From positions 30,354,753-30,418,752 of the forward strand of contig CM018038.1 in assembly GCA_008638375.1 (NCBI GenBank): a DNA stretch of 64,000 nt. Direction: 5' to 3'. Shown in pieces: positions 50,709 through 62,340 of the stretch (positions are counted from its first letter, which is position 1; each line of letters begins with the position of its first letter). Origin of the DNA: Nyssa sinensis. Its lineage: Eukaryota; Streptophyta; Magnoliopsida; Cornales; Nyssaceae. The notes under the pieces were generated by a model. That model had not been told where the DNA came from. It worked only from the letters and a program-made list of their open reading frames with translations, and did not search any database. Both the position numbers and the translations under genes were made by a program.

Positions 50709-51200
50709 TAAGTAATGCTTGTACATGTGATACTGATTAAGCAATGCTAGAGGCACCATTTTTGTGTATCACTTTTAGACATCATTCTGCATTTTCTAGG
50801 ACTTTTTTTTGAACTTGGAACATTTTTATTGTTTTTCAAAGACTTTCGCAACTTATTCTACATCAGAATACACTCTAGATCTCTACAAATACAATTAGTG
50901 ATAATTCTCATAGTACGCAATTTGAAAATTAGTTTACTTGACTTTAATGTATCTTGGCTTCAGATTTGAAGAGATTCCAATTACATAACAATTCGGAACT
51001 GGTAAGGACAAATGCTAATTTTAAGAAAATGATTAATTCACGTCTTCAAGCATTTCAATCTTGCAATGTTTTTCCAGCGACCAATCAATCATCTTCAAAG
51101 CCCGGTTCTTCAACATAGACATGGCAATAGAGGGCAGGCAGGATTGCTACCAAGGAGTGGGAAACCAACTAGGAGTCTCTCTATACCAAATGGTCAGACC
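50709..51200. repeat. Copy 2 of the duplicated LRR upstream segment, distal part
   Basis: This aligns with 39209-39682 (for example CTAGAGGCACCATTTTTGTG and GACATGGCAATAGAGGGCAG). The sequence continues past the point where the family B LTR interrupts copy 1, so it shows the empty site of that insertion at about 51192. Confidence 0.85.
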
Positions 51201-52375
51201 ACATGTCACTTCAAATCACCATAGCTATCCAAATCAATTGCTGAAGCCTAATGCCAGATAACCAGCACATTGACTTCATTTCCATCCTCATCTTTTCCAT
51301 TTTTTTTTCCTTTTCCCATATTTAGCATATCAAGGGAATGGAATTACTTTATAAAGCTGAACAATGTGAGGTGGGTCTTTGAAGTTAATGCTAGTTTGCT
51401 CTTTTTGAGAGGCGAGAGAGCTTGGTGGGTTCTCCTAATGCAGACGCCATTGATGGAAAAATAGTATAATGAGACAGTTTAGTATGATGTTACTTTTGTT
51501 ATGATTTATTTATTTTATAAGTTTTACATGAGTCCTAGAATAATATTCAAATCACAATAAAAGTAGTATCATGTAATCATCTCATTGAACTTTTTTTCAC
51601 ATTAATGAGGAAAGACCTCCATTGTGACGCCACTCTTATGTGGCATATAGTTTGTTTTGAACTTTCAAACTTACCTACTCATGTTTAACGCCCGTCTATA
51701 TTTTTTTTTTCTTATTAAAATCATTAATACATATTTAAGTTGTTGACATGACAATTACCACATGTTTACAAGACAAAATAGTATAAACGTACAAGACTTA
51801 ACCCTATAATTATTTTACATCACTTATCTCACAATAAATAAAAGTACAATTAAACCTTATCATTATAAAATCCAAAGAAATATATTTAACCACCAAACTA
51901 TCTAAAATAATATTCATATTCAATACAAAAATAGATAAATAGTCTCACCAAGAAAATTTCTTAATCCAACCTAAATAAAATTAAAATTCCATTCAATCAC
52001 TAGTCCTCTCTCTCTTCTTGTTATACTCCATTAAGCCAAGATGTTTATCCTGTTCATAACCTTCAAAATCTGAAATAAGAAAAAAAAATATGATAAGCTT
52101 AACAGTCGAACAAATGACCACAAACCTGAGTAGCTGGATCAACCATTTTACAAGACAATTCTCGAAAAATAATATATTTCGAGATTTCAAATTACAAATA
52201 ATTCTTATATGATTCTAAATAACCTTTGCAATTTAACATAAAATGCAATTAAATAATAACTTAACAATGAATAAGTCTACGGTCACAATTCACCAGGTGA
52301 CAAGGCCAAAGCTATTCAATAATTTGTTATAGAACAATGACAATGATTATCATTTCTTATTGGCGGGATCGAAAT
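51201..52375. other. AT-rich region without a recognised gene
   Basis: No coding sequence or element termini recognised. It separates the LRR upstream DNA from the gypsy element. Short open stretches here are AT-rich and featureless. Confidence 0.5.
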
Positions 52376-53649
52376 CATAGAGACCTGAAAATTGAGGGTA
52401 AATTTTTCGTTTTTACCGGTAGGGCACTATTCATGCACTGTTTGTCGATAGGGCACTATACATGCACATTTAGATGTAAGTCATATTTATAAGAATATTT
52501 TGAGTATGTTACAGAAGAGAAATATGCTTAGAATATTAAAATACACCTCCTGTAAAAATTTGAGCCTATTCAGAGATAGTTTCAAAAATTGGACCAAAAG
52601 GGCATTCGGGTGGCTCGGGTGAATCCGGCCAAACCTGGCCACAAGCGAAATTTTTTTTTTTTGAAATTTTTCATTTAAAATAATTTTAAAAACTTTGTTT
52701 AAAGTAAAATGTCGAATTGAGGCGTTTCAGGACGGGTTGTAGTGTAACGGGGCCCGGATTCATTAAGGGTAAAAAGGTCATTTTGCCCCTTTGCCCCCTT
52801 GACTATAAATACAACCCTTAGAGTTAAAAAAAAAAAAAAAAAAATCATATTTTGGTATGGAGAAGAGCAAAATACGTGCAGGGAAAGAGAGGGGAAGAGA
52901 AAACCTAGATTTTCCAACATTCAAGCTTCCAAAACACACTTCTAGGCTTGGATTGTCACAAAGGTTCCTTCTAGGAAGTTGTTCCTCTCAACAAGAACTA
53001 TATTCTCATCAATCGGTTTGGCTGTCCAGCGAACACAACTTCCTAGGTTTGAGAAAAACCATTCTAGGTATGATATTTTGCTAAGTAAGGAATAAGATTA
53101 AGTTTAGGAGTGATTTATATGTTGATTGAATGATTCATATGTTTATTGGATGTTAGAAAATCACTTAGGATGTCACGCCCCGAATTCCAAGAAACCCGAG
53201 GCGCGACTGAACGAACAGAAAGTAAATAAAATATAAAGTAAATAAAGAACAATTTAACGGATTCAACCCAAACTTACATTCATTCCCTTTAATGTACATC
53301 TACATAAAGCACAGTCAATAAAAACATTCAACATGTCATTCGGGCTTAAGCCCTACATCACAAAATATGACCTCATGGACCAAATATCCTCCTAAGCTCA
53401 TATCTCCTCCACCTTGTAAGACTTCCTCAAGTCTCAAGTGCCGGGAGCGTCATCTGAAATGTTTGTCCCACGAATGGGTCAGCTCAACTGCTGGTACAAT
53501 ATAATGCTAATGCAAGAAACAAAATTAAGGGCGTGGCATGTGCAAGTGTACAGTTATATCTACATAGCATTCAACATCATGCATACAATGTACTAGCAAT
53601 AACCTACATGTCATCCAACTCATGAACATAATCTAAGGCGTGGCATTTG

Positions 53650-53880
53650 TGAGTGTACATTCATCTCTACATGCATTCTAAATCATCCATGCAATGTAAT
53701 AACAATAATCCACATGCTTTCCAAATCGTCCATGCCACGTAATAGCAATAATCCACATGCCATCCATATTATCCATGAAATGTAGTAACGATAATCCATA
53801 TGCTTTCCAAATTGTCCATGCCACGTAATAGCAATAATCCACATGCCATCCATATTATCCATGCAATGTAGTGACAATGC
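53650..53880. repeat. ~42-bp tandem units in the LTR
   Basis: Units built on AATAATCCACATGC, TTCCAAATCGTCCATG or CATCCATATTATCCATG and ATGTAGTAAC alternate about five times. Confidence 0.75.
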
Positions 53881-53999
53881 CCATGAAACACCCACACCAC
53901 TTTATGCCACAACCATGTCAAATCTATGCCATGTCCATGTCAACTCATGTAATGTAATGTAATGTAATGCAATGTAATGTAATGTCATGTAATGTAATG

Positions 54000-54250
54000 T
54001 CCCTTCACGGATCGCTCCCGTTGGTTCGGGTACCAAACACAATATCATGTTCCTTCACGGATCGCTCCCGCTGGTTCGGGCACCAAATACAACATCATGT
54101 CCCTTCGCGGATTGCTCCCGCTGGCTCGGGTACCAAATGCAATACCATGTCCCTTCGCGGATCGCTCCCGCTGGCTCGGGTACCAAATGCAATACCATGT
54201 CCCTTCGCGGATCGCTCCCGCTGGTTCGGGTACTAAATGCAATATCATGT
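54000..54250. repeat. 50-bp minisatellite, five units
   Basis: Units start CCCTTC(A/G)CGGATCGCTCCCG and end AATACCATGT, at about 54001, 54051, 54101, 54151 and 54201. They are related to the 44-bp units at 361-492, so copy number differs between LTRs of the same family. Confidence 0.9.
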
Positions 54251-55369
54251 CATATCATGTCATGTCATGTCTAAGGAATCGTACTATGCCAATATGCTTT
54301 GATTCCGCCATACCATAATGCAATCTCAATAAAGCATTAGATCCACACATGAAGTATGCTTTAAATGATGTATTACACAATAACATTCAAATTAGAAGAT
54401 CCTTTCATCAAATTCACATGTCATGCATAGTCCATTTAACACATGCTTCAAGTCACATATTTCACAATCCCAACAATTCTTAAAAAAAAAAACATAATCC
54501 ACACACTATGCTAACACATGCGATATACACATAATCATGATTCACATTCATCACCAACCTTCAAAAAGGTAACAGGGAATACATAAGCATATAAGCAATA
54601 AAACAAACATGTGAATCATCAAGTCAACATGGCTGTTATTCCTAAGCTTAATTCTATTTCTTACTTAGCACAATATATGGTACCTGACGGGTTGGTCTCA
54701 ACCCTAAGAAGTAGCGCTGGCAGTGTAATGAAACTAACAGTAAGAAGTAGAAGGTCAGACCGCCTTCTCCTTTCCCTTCAGTGTTCCTAAACTCACAAAA
54801 TGTAACTCAGTCCGTCTGTCACTTTAATGATGCTACTCATCAAATTTTATGTTTTTAATTTATAAGTTTCTATTTTTGTTAGACTGAATTCTACCATTGG
54901 GTCCGGAACGTCGAAGAGAATAGGTTTAGGCTTTTACGGAATTTAATTCGGACTTTCGGGTTGAAAAGGGCAAAACAGGTCATTCTTACACTTTCACGGT
55001 TTCCCATTTCCTGAGACCTCTTCTTGTAATTTGGACTCTACCGTTGAGTCCGGAATGTTCGAGATAATGAGATTTCACTATTCGTTTACTCAAATCAGGT
55101 TTCGTTTGACTGTATTTTGACTCAGGGGCATTTTGGTAATTTTTAAGGGTTCTACGGGTCTTTTATTTTTTGGGACCTCGTCTCATGTTAAGGACCTCAC
55201 CGTTGGCCTTAGGAGGTGCAAGATAGTCAGAAAACATATATGGCTTGTCTCAATTGGGCTTCGGGCCATTTTGGGGCATTTAATTAATTAAATAAATTTA
55301 ATTAATTTAATACAATTTATATATAACATATATATATATATATATATATTTCAGTCCTTTGGATTACAC

Positions 55370-55442
55370 GGACCTCAGTGGTCCAATGGTTCGGTTGAGC
55401 CCCTCCCTTCCGTGCAGTTCCAGGTTCGAGACTCCCCAGCCC
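55370..55442 (+). other. tRNA-like segment with pol III box A/B resemblance in an LTR
   Basis: TGGTCCAATGG (about 55379) fits the box A consensus TRGYNNANNGG, and AGGTTCGAGACTCC (about 55424) nearly fits box B GGTTCGANNCC, 45 bp later. There is no full cloverleaf. It could be a SINE or tRNA remnant embedded in the LTR, or coincidence. Confidence 0.3.
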
Positions 55443-56347
55443 CTCCCCTTTTTTCTTTTCTTTCCCAATTCTTTTTATTTCTTTCAACCCCTTTAACTGT
55501 TGGCCCAAATCCATTGTGGCCCAATCTGCTGAATGGGTCCACAGTTAAATTTAAGGGAGGCCCAATACCCATCAATTAAAACAGGCCCAAATTCATTAAA
55601 TTAATTAAGCCCAAATTGAAGATCAAACAGGCCCAATGCAACAGGCCCAATTCGCCCCCTTTCTTCCCCGATCATCCGGCCACCTTCTCCAACTGGAATT
55701 CCGGCCGATCGCCGAAAAACTGCGACCTTCCCCCCCTCATTTCTCCCATATGTTACGTCCAAATTTTATTATTTTACACGAAAATAAATCTGGGACTTTA
55801 GGCAACAAATTAGAGTATATTTCAGCCCCTAAACCAACCGGTCTTCCTACCTGCGCACTCAAACTTCCGGCCAAAACCCAGTTTCCGGCCAACTGGTTCT
55901 CCCCCATTTTTGTGACTGTTTTCCAACGGTTTTAACTCTGTTTTCTCCCTGATCATCTCAGGTATTTTGTAGGACTACATTTGAGTTGTTTAAGCATAGT
56001 TTCACACATAAAATGTCAAGAATCCAAAGCTTACCCTAGACTTGCAACTCGAAGTTTTTCACTCATTTCTCAACCATTTTGGTTAATTTCTTTTGCATTA
56101 TTTTCTATTTTTGATACTCTACCAGCCCCTATATTTAACTACACAATTTATGCATTTTAAAAATCAAAAACAGAACCGAACATGCTTACCCACTTTCAGA
56201 TTTTTCTCTTGTGCAGTCCCAACCTCCGTCCTCTTCTTCTTCTTGGCTTAGCTGCCTGGACCTCCTCCAGTGCGCACGGTCTCCCTCACTCAGTCTCTCC
56301 TCTTCTGAATTTCTCTCAAGACCTAAAACCCAATATACACATGTATA

Positions 56348-56353
<6 letters not shown>

Positions 56354-56394
<41 letters not shown>
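56354..56394. repeat. (CT)n microsatellite in family A LTR
   Basis: About 20 CT units at the position equivalent to 2467-2518 and 12447-12472 in the other minus-oriented copies. Confidence 0.9.
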
Positions 56395-56396
<2 letters not shown>

Positions 56397-57044
56397 GCTA
56401 TCAGATCGATTCCCACTATTCTGACCTGCTTGCGGCACCGCCCCTCACTTTCTCAATTTCCCTCTTGCTTTCTCTTTCTTTTCTTTTACACGCAACCTAC
56501 TGTACACCACTTTTTCTTCCCGACAGCTACGGCTGTAGCCTCACAGACATACACATGCTAATACCTAAACACCTACCTGCTGCTACTTTTTCCTTTTCTT
56601 TATTTGTTTTCTTTTCTTTGCTTCATTGTCTCACTTAAGACATCATATATATTATATGTAATATATATATATATAATACATACAATACAATGCAAACGCT
56701 GCACACTTTTCTTTTTTTTTTTTTACTTGAGATATTTATATACGTACATTATAATATATATTACAATTACACACCACACCTACGTCACACATAACATACA
56801 TTTATTTTAAAAAAAAAATTATTCCAAAAAAAAAAATTCAAATCTTTACATAGGATATAGTTGCTTTGAAAAACCTAGAGTTGATCGTTTATGTACTTGT
56901 GTGTTCGTTGTTATTCTTTGAGAATTTGGTAAAGTGATAAACATGAACCATGACTATATGTTTAATTTATTGTATTCTAGATTATGTTCATGTAGAGAAA
57001 CTCTTATGGTTGGAAAGTTATGATTTATTGAAGGTGTTGGTACT

Positions 57045-58826
57045 TGATAAGAACATAATATTTAATATTTTTAATTCATTTATATTTAATTTTAGGACAT
57101 TTTTTCTGTTTAAGTGAGCTGATTAATTTATTTGTTGAATTAGAAAAGCATTGAAGGTAAAAGAATAAATATGGAGTATAATGTGCAATTTCAGCTTTTA
57201 GGCAGATTCGATCTATGGAGCTTCAATTGAGGTTTGGATGGCGTTAGAGTTTCAGAATGAGGAAGTGGTCTTCATGAAGTTTTTAGAGAACGTCTTAAGC
57301 TTTTCAAAAGGTCTATTTTACAAAAATTTGAGTTCGTTTGGGCCTCCAAACATTGTTTCAAAGTCAGGCCTGGAAAGCTGATCCTGATTGGAGTTCCTAT
57401 CCGACCAGTAAATTTTAGTGGACCATAACTTGAGTTTTTCGAAGTCCAAATTAGGTGATTCAAAAGCCCAAATTCATCTACTCATCCAAGGCTACAAATT
57501 TCATTGGGAGCCCAAGTCACGATTCAGTCGTTATCAGATAGAAAAACAGCTCTCAAGTTCCAGCAGAATGACTGAAGAAAAAAAAAAAGGAAAGAAAGTC
57601 AACAAGTGCGGCTGGGCTTGGAAGCATGGCTGAACTGTGGAGCAAAGAAGAAAAGAAAGAGAAAAAAATAGTAAAAAGGTGGGACTGGACCAAGGGAAGA
57701 AAGGAAGACCAAGAAAAAGAATAAAGAAGAAAAAAGGAAAGAAGAAAAGTCAAAGGCTGAAGGAGCCGCTGGGTTATGTGATATGCTTGGGCTTTAGAGG
57801 CTTGTGCAGCACTGGCAAGTGTAGGGCTAAAAGGATTTTTGGGCATTTAAAAAGAAAGCAAGAAAGTGTGAAAAAGGAGAGCAGAAAAAAATATAGAACA
57901 ACCGTGCGGCACTATACAGAACAAAACTGGAGAATAAGTTCAGAGACATAAATTAATTTATTAGGTTTTCTCATTCAAGTATGTTAGGCTAGATTTTTCA
58001 ATTCAGTTCAAGGGGATTTTGAACTCTCATTACAGTTTGATGGTTGAATCAATTCAGTAACATTATTTTTCCCTTTTCTTATGAATCTAGTCATGATAAT
58101 CTGTTTTAATTGTTTTATTGATATTTGATTTGATTGATTTAATCAAGGCCTGTTAAATTGATCAGATTATTATCAATTGCTAGATTCAGGAAGTATATTA
58201 CATAATTAATATGGTTCCTAATCAATTGTGGCAAATAGTGATAGATGATTATGGACAAGCTTTTGCTTATTGCTATGATTATCATGACCTAAGTTAAACA
58301 GTCCGAGCTTGTGTGATTGTTGCTTAGAATAATCTAATTTCCTTGATATTAAGGCTGCCATTATATTAAATTCAGAGAGCTTGTGCTAAATTGTCTAATG
58401 GTTAGAATCTAATGGAGAGCTTGTTTCATTAGTGAGGAATTAAGGAAAATTTTGGGTAGCAGAGCTTGTTGTTACCTAGGATTATTAGATTCATTTAAGG
58501 GTAGAATAGTGTTATGATTGATTGATTGTTCCATTAACTGTGAGGGGTAAGATTGAACCAAAGAACTGAAGTTTTAATTTATTGATTTCTGTTATTAATT
58601 TAGTTTTCAATCGTAATTAGTTTGATCAGAATTCCAACCCCCTCCTAATTTATTATTTTGGTATTAATTGAATTTTAGTTTAGAATTGGTCAGAATAAAT
58701 AAAAAATAAATTGCGAACACTCTCTGTGGGTTCGACCCTTACTCGTCTAGCTACTGTGTTTGTTTTTTTTTATTGTGTTAAGAAGTAAGGTTAATTTATT
58801 TTTGGAGTGTTAACGAAACGTTTCTA
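57045..58826 (+). mobile_element. Family C-like solo LTR nested in the family A 5' LTR
   Basis: It begins TGATAAGAACATAATATT at 57045; GTACT lies on both sides (57040-57044 and 58827-58831). The right end reads GTTTCTA, so the terminal CA is changed. Near the right end is CTCTCTGTGGGTTCGACCCT (about 58722), shared with the solo LTR at 28200-29417, and both start TGATAA. Length is 1782 bp, with no coding region. Confidence 0.8.
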
Positions 58827-60774
58827 GTACTTTAGGCATTTTTGTAATCTTTGAGAATTTGTCAAAGTGATGAACATGTAACTTGTTTGTATGTTTGATT
58901 CATTGTATTTTAGCTTAGGTTCAAAGGGAAATTCTTGTGATTTGAGAGTTATGATTTATTCCATGTGTTGGTGCTTTATGTATTTTATGATCTTTGAGAA
59001 ATTGTCAAGGTTGTGAATATATAATGTGTTATATGTGAAATTGATGGGATTACATGTTAGGTTCATGTAGGCAAAGTCTTGTGATGTAAAAGTTATGGTT
59101 ACTTTAAGTACATTGCATTATCTAAGGCATATATCATGTGTTTGATAGAATACTTCATTGAGATTGCATTATTGCATGGTGAAATCAAAGCATATTGGCA
59201 TATGGTAAATCCTTTGAAAACATAGTATGGGTTGAGCACTTGGTGCTATGCATTATGAGGGTGTAGATCCTGTGGTGGAAAACCCAAAATTGGCCATTGC
59301 ATTGGTGCCTGATTAACCCAACGGGAGCGATCCGTGAATCGAGACATGGGTGTGGCATAGAGTTTCCATGGGTGCGTCACGCACATTGCCATTGCATTGT
59401 ATGGATGATTTGGAAGGCATGTAGATATAAATATACACTTGCACATGCCACGCCTTAATTTTGTTCCTTGCATTACCATTATGTCATACCAACAGTTGAG
59501 TTGACCGATTCGTGGGATATCATATTATAGATGACGCTCCTGGTACTTGAGACTTGATGAAGTCTTAAAGAAGGAGGGGAAGGGGACTTGAATGGACATT
59601 TGGCCCTTGGGGAACATTTTTGTATATATGGGCATAAGCCTAAATGACTTGTATTTCAGTTTGGGAAAAAATAGTAGATTATAGGCCTTGGGCAATTTTG
59701 AAGTATAAGGGTTCAAACTCAAATGATATGTAGAATATTTTTATTCAATGAGCATCATATGTATATATTGAGACAAATAGATGTGTATGTTGGAAACAAG
59801 AGATGCATGTTAAATTTATATGAATTGTGGCCACTGAGTGAGGGTGGGTAGTGACATACTTATACATATGAAGAATTGCAAAATATTAGGTGAAAAAATG
59901 CTTAGAAAATAAAGGGAACCATATCAAAATTTTGTAAAATTAAAAGAGTCATTAGGTATGTAAAATGCCCATGAATAAATGGGAAAAAGTGCCACAAAAT
60001 AGGGTTAAAAGCCTTGAAGAAATAGGCCAAAACTAGAGAAATTTAGCTGCAGCCGCTATAGTAAAAATTTAGAAATAGGAAAAATAGGTTGTAGCCATGA
60101 ACAGTAAAAATGCAAAAAATCAGAAAATAGCTCTCTGTTGCTACAATTACCGCCCCAGCCGCGCGCGCGTGCCCTGCGCTCGTGCTGCGCCTGCCCGCCT
60201 ACCTGCCGCGCGCTGCAGCTTGCCCTACTCACCCCACGGCCATGCACGTGGCCTGTTTGCTACCTGCTACTTGGCAGCCCTTGTGTATCCAACTCCTTGC
60301 TCTTTTGACGTCACCTTTTGGCCACCTTTTTTAGCCATATTTAAGCTACCATTTTTAGCCATATTTGGGCACCTTATTGGGCCATGTTTGGCCAATTCTT
60401 GGGTCAAGTTTGGCCACTTACTAGGAGAATTTTGGTAAACATTTTGACTTACACTTGGCCCATGTCTTAGGACATATGGGGCCTATTTGGACCATTATCC
60501 AAGGGCATATCTAGAGCCATTGAGTAGGGCTATTTTAGAAGCCATTTTTGAACATGACTTAAACTATTTCAAATATTAATTGGGAGAGATGCTTGAGCAA
60601 CATTAGGAGACCATTTTGGTTGAGTTAGATGGCAAGTCTTCACTTATAATTTTTGGGGAAACATAGGGGAAGGAATGCATAATTAATTAAATTCATCTTA
60701 ATGATCTCTCATTTACTTTTCTCATTTCATTTCACTCACTCCCCGAGTATATGGAAATTCAGGGCATGACAACG

Positions 60775-60786
60775 TGGTATCAAAGC
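60775..60786 (+). other. Gypsy primer-binding site
   Basis: TGGTATCAAAGC, three bases after the LTR end, matches the complement of initiator Met-tRNA except for one base (usual form TGGTATCAGAGC). It shows that family A LTRs read TGTAAAG...GTGACA and that the element body lies to the right. Confidence 0.85.
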
Positions 60787-61194
60787 TTAGGTTCGAACAC
60801 TTAGGGACCGTAGGGTGTTGTTAAATACAATGGGAACACGACGCGTAATTTGAAATTTTTTGAAAACCTTGTGTAATGTGTAGACTCTAACAGCTAGGTA
60901 TTAGAGCTCTAGTTTGAGAATACCTCGCGACGATGGGGTGTTGTTGAACACCATGAGACCCTAGCGGAAAGCCTGTGACTTAGTATGAGCCGTTAGTGGC
61001 ATGTGATAGGACTTGTGTGTTAAGTGGTTATTTGTACTTGATGTATCACATGTGATATTATATTATGATGCATGATTATGTGATTGGTGCATTGAGATGT
61101 ATGATATATATAATGTGGATATTGGCATGATTGTATGTAGTGATTTGGTATATGTTTACATACATGATAGAATGATATTTGTTCCTACTGTAGG

Positions 61195-61360
61195 ATACCA
61201 TCCAAAACACTAGGTTAAGGATAGAGTAGGTCGAGGGAGAGGAAGAACTTTAGTTCTCGAACCTCTATCAACCTTAGTAGCCCAATTGACGTGAGATTTA
61301 GGATCTAATGTCTTGGAACAGTGGATGGAGTTTAGACCTTAAGTTAGTTGAACTAGTTGA
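61195..61360 (+). pseudogene. Gypsy gag N-terminus, degenerate
   Basis: The frame from about 61210 reads VGRGRGRTLVLEPLST, then LVAQLT, an Arg/Gly-rich opening of the kind seen in plant Tekay/Del-type gag, with stops before and after. No longer gag sequence can be followed; 61370-62050 is non-coding in all frames. Confidence 0.6.
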
Positions 61361-62052
61361 ATACTAGCATGACTTAGGTATGTGTGTGTTGTATTACTTA
61401 AATGGATTTTTTTTTTTTTTAGAAAGACTGTGTTAGAACTCGGTATCATTTTGTTTATTGTAAACAATGGGTGGAGGTGGTTGACGTGAGTTTTATAAAT
61501 CATGATTAAGTAAGTGTGTTTATAGGATTTGTTAGGTTATCAAGTAATGATTAATGATCTCTTGTCTTAAGAGAATTGTATAAACATGAATGGTTTGGAA
61601 ATATGGATATGGATTGATCCAGATTATGATGTAATTGAATTTTAATTTTGTGCTTAGGGTGAATATTGATAATTTCAAGTGATGTAAATTGAAAAGGTAG
61701 GGGTTGTAATGATTCCTTTATTGAACTAGAATATGTTATTTTATGGCGGATTATGGAGGTAACCTAGAGATAATACTATTATCTTACCTAGTCCTATAAA
61801 ATGATCAGGTACTAGTTATGATGAGAGTAGTGGATTGATTAAATGAACCTATGAAGATAAGCCTTGTAAAAAAATAAAGAGTTGCTTGGATTGGACCGAA
61901 TTAATGTGTGAATCATAAACTTAGTTCTAGCATAGTCGTAAGAGTGATTACATAATTATGATAGAATGAAGGATAAATATTGGTTGTTGCTTTAAAAGAA
62001 AAATTATGTATCGAGTTAAGAGTTGGATGACATAAACCTTTGAATAAGAGTC

Positions 62053-62340
62053 TTGTGTTCAGGATGCGAGTTATGTGCATATACTTGGGGTAATGTGACA
62101 CCGACGAGGATCTATAGAGATTGCTCGATAGAGATAGCTGACCGCATCCTTTCTTTTACCTTCATTCTACTTGACATATCTGGTTTTGATAGCATATTGA
62201 GAATGGATGGATTGTTTGCTTTTCGAGCAAGTATAGACTGCTACAAGAGGAGAGTGATGGTGTGCAGTCTTGAGGGAGATAGTTCTTATTTCACAGGGGT
62301 GTTCGTGGATCCTTCTAGGATGGATTTTGTTATGAGTTAG
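62053..62340 (+). pseudogene. Ty3/gypsy retropepsin fragment
   Basis: The frame reads IYRDCSIEIADRILSF, then ILLDISGFDSILRMDGL and FRASIDCYKRRVMVCS, matching the C-terminal half of the plant gypsy aspartic protease (RVP_2; normal core ILGMDWL). The catalytic DSG-containing half is missing upstream. It confirms that the family A element is Ty3/gypsy. Stops at 62338-62340; no reverse transcriptase is readable after it. Confidence 0.85.

Larger units (their letters stand above)
53171..56850 (-). mobile_element. Family A solo LTR nested head-on in a family A LTR
   Basis: The plus strand begins TGTCACGCCCCGAATTCC at 53171 and ends AATCTTTACA at 56850. TAGGA lies on both sides (53166-53170 and 56851-56855). 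Length is 3680 bp. It sits in opposite orientation to its host LTR, whose sequence resumes intact (AAATCACT-TAGGA-TATAGTTGC, compare 42848-42868). It is rich in internal repeats: about 42-bp units at 53650-53880, ATGTA pentamers at 53946-53999 and 50-bp units at 54000-54250. Confidence 0.95.
52376..60771 (+). mobile_element. Family A 5' LTR of a Ty3/gypsy element, carrying two nested solo LTRs
   Basis: It aligns from its start (GGGTAAATTTTTCGTTTTTAC near 52397) with the solo LTR at 42102 and ends AGGGCATGACA at 60771. The first two bases of the terminus seem mutated, so the left edge is approximate. Subtracting the insertions at 53171-56855 and 57045-58831 leaves about 2.92 kb, close to the 2.82 kb of the intact copy. 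A primer-binding site follows directly, so this is a 5' LTR and the element continues rightward, probably beyond the window. Confidence 0.85.

Noticed and set aside
53967..54318. Several overlapping ORFs on both strands with HGSLPLVRVPN-type repeats
   Set aside because: They are translations of the 50-bp minisatellite inside a solo LTR. Period 50 is not divisible by three, so all frames share the repeat; not a protein.
57418..57951. Lys-rich ORFs (71 and 104 codons)
   Set aside because: Purine-rich sequence inside a solo LTR; compositional ORFs without domain features.
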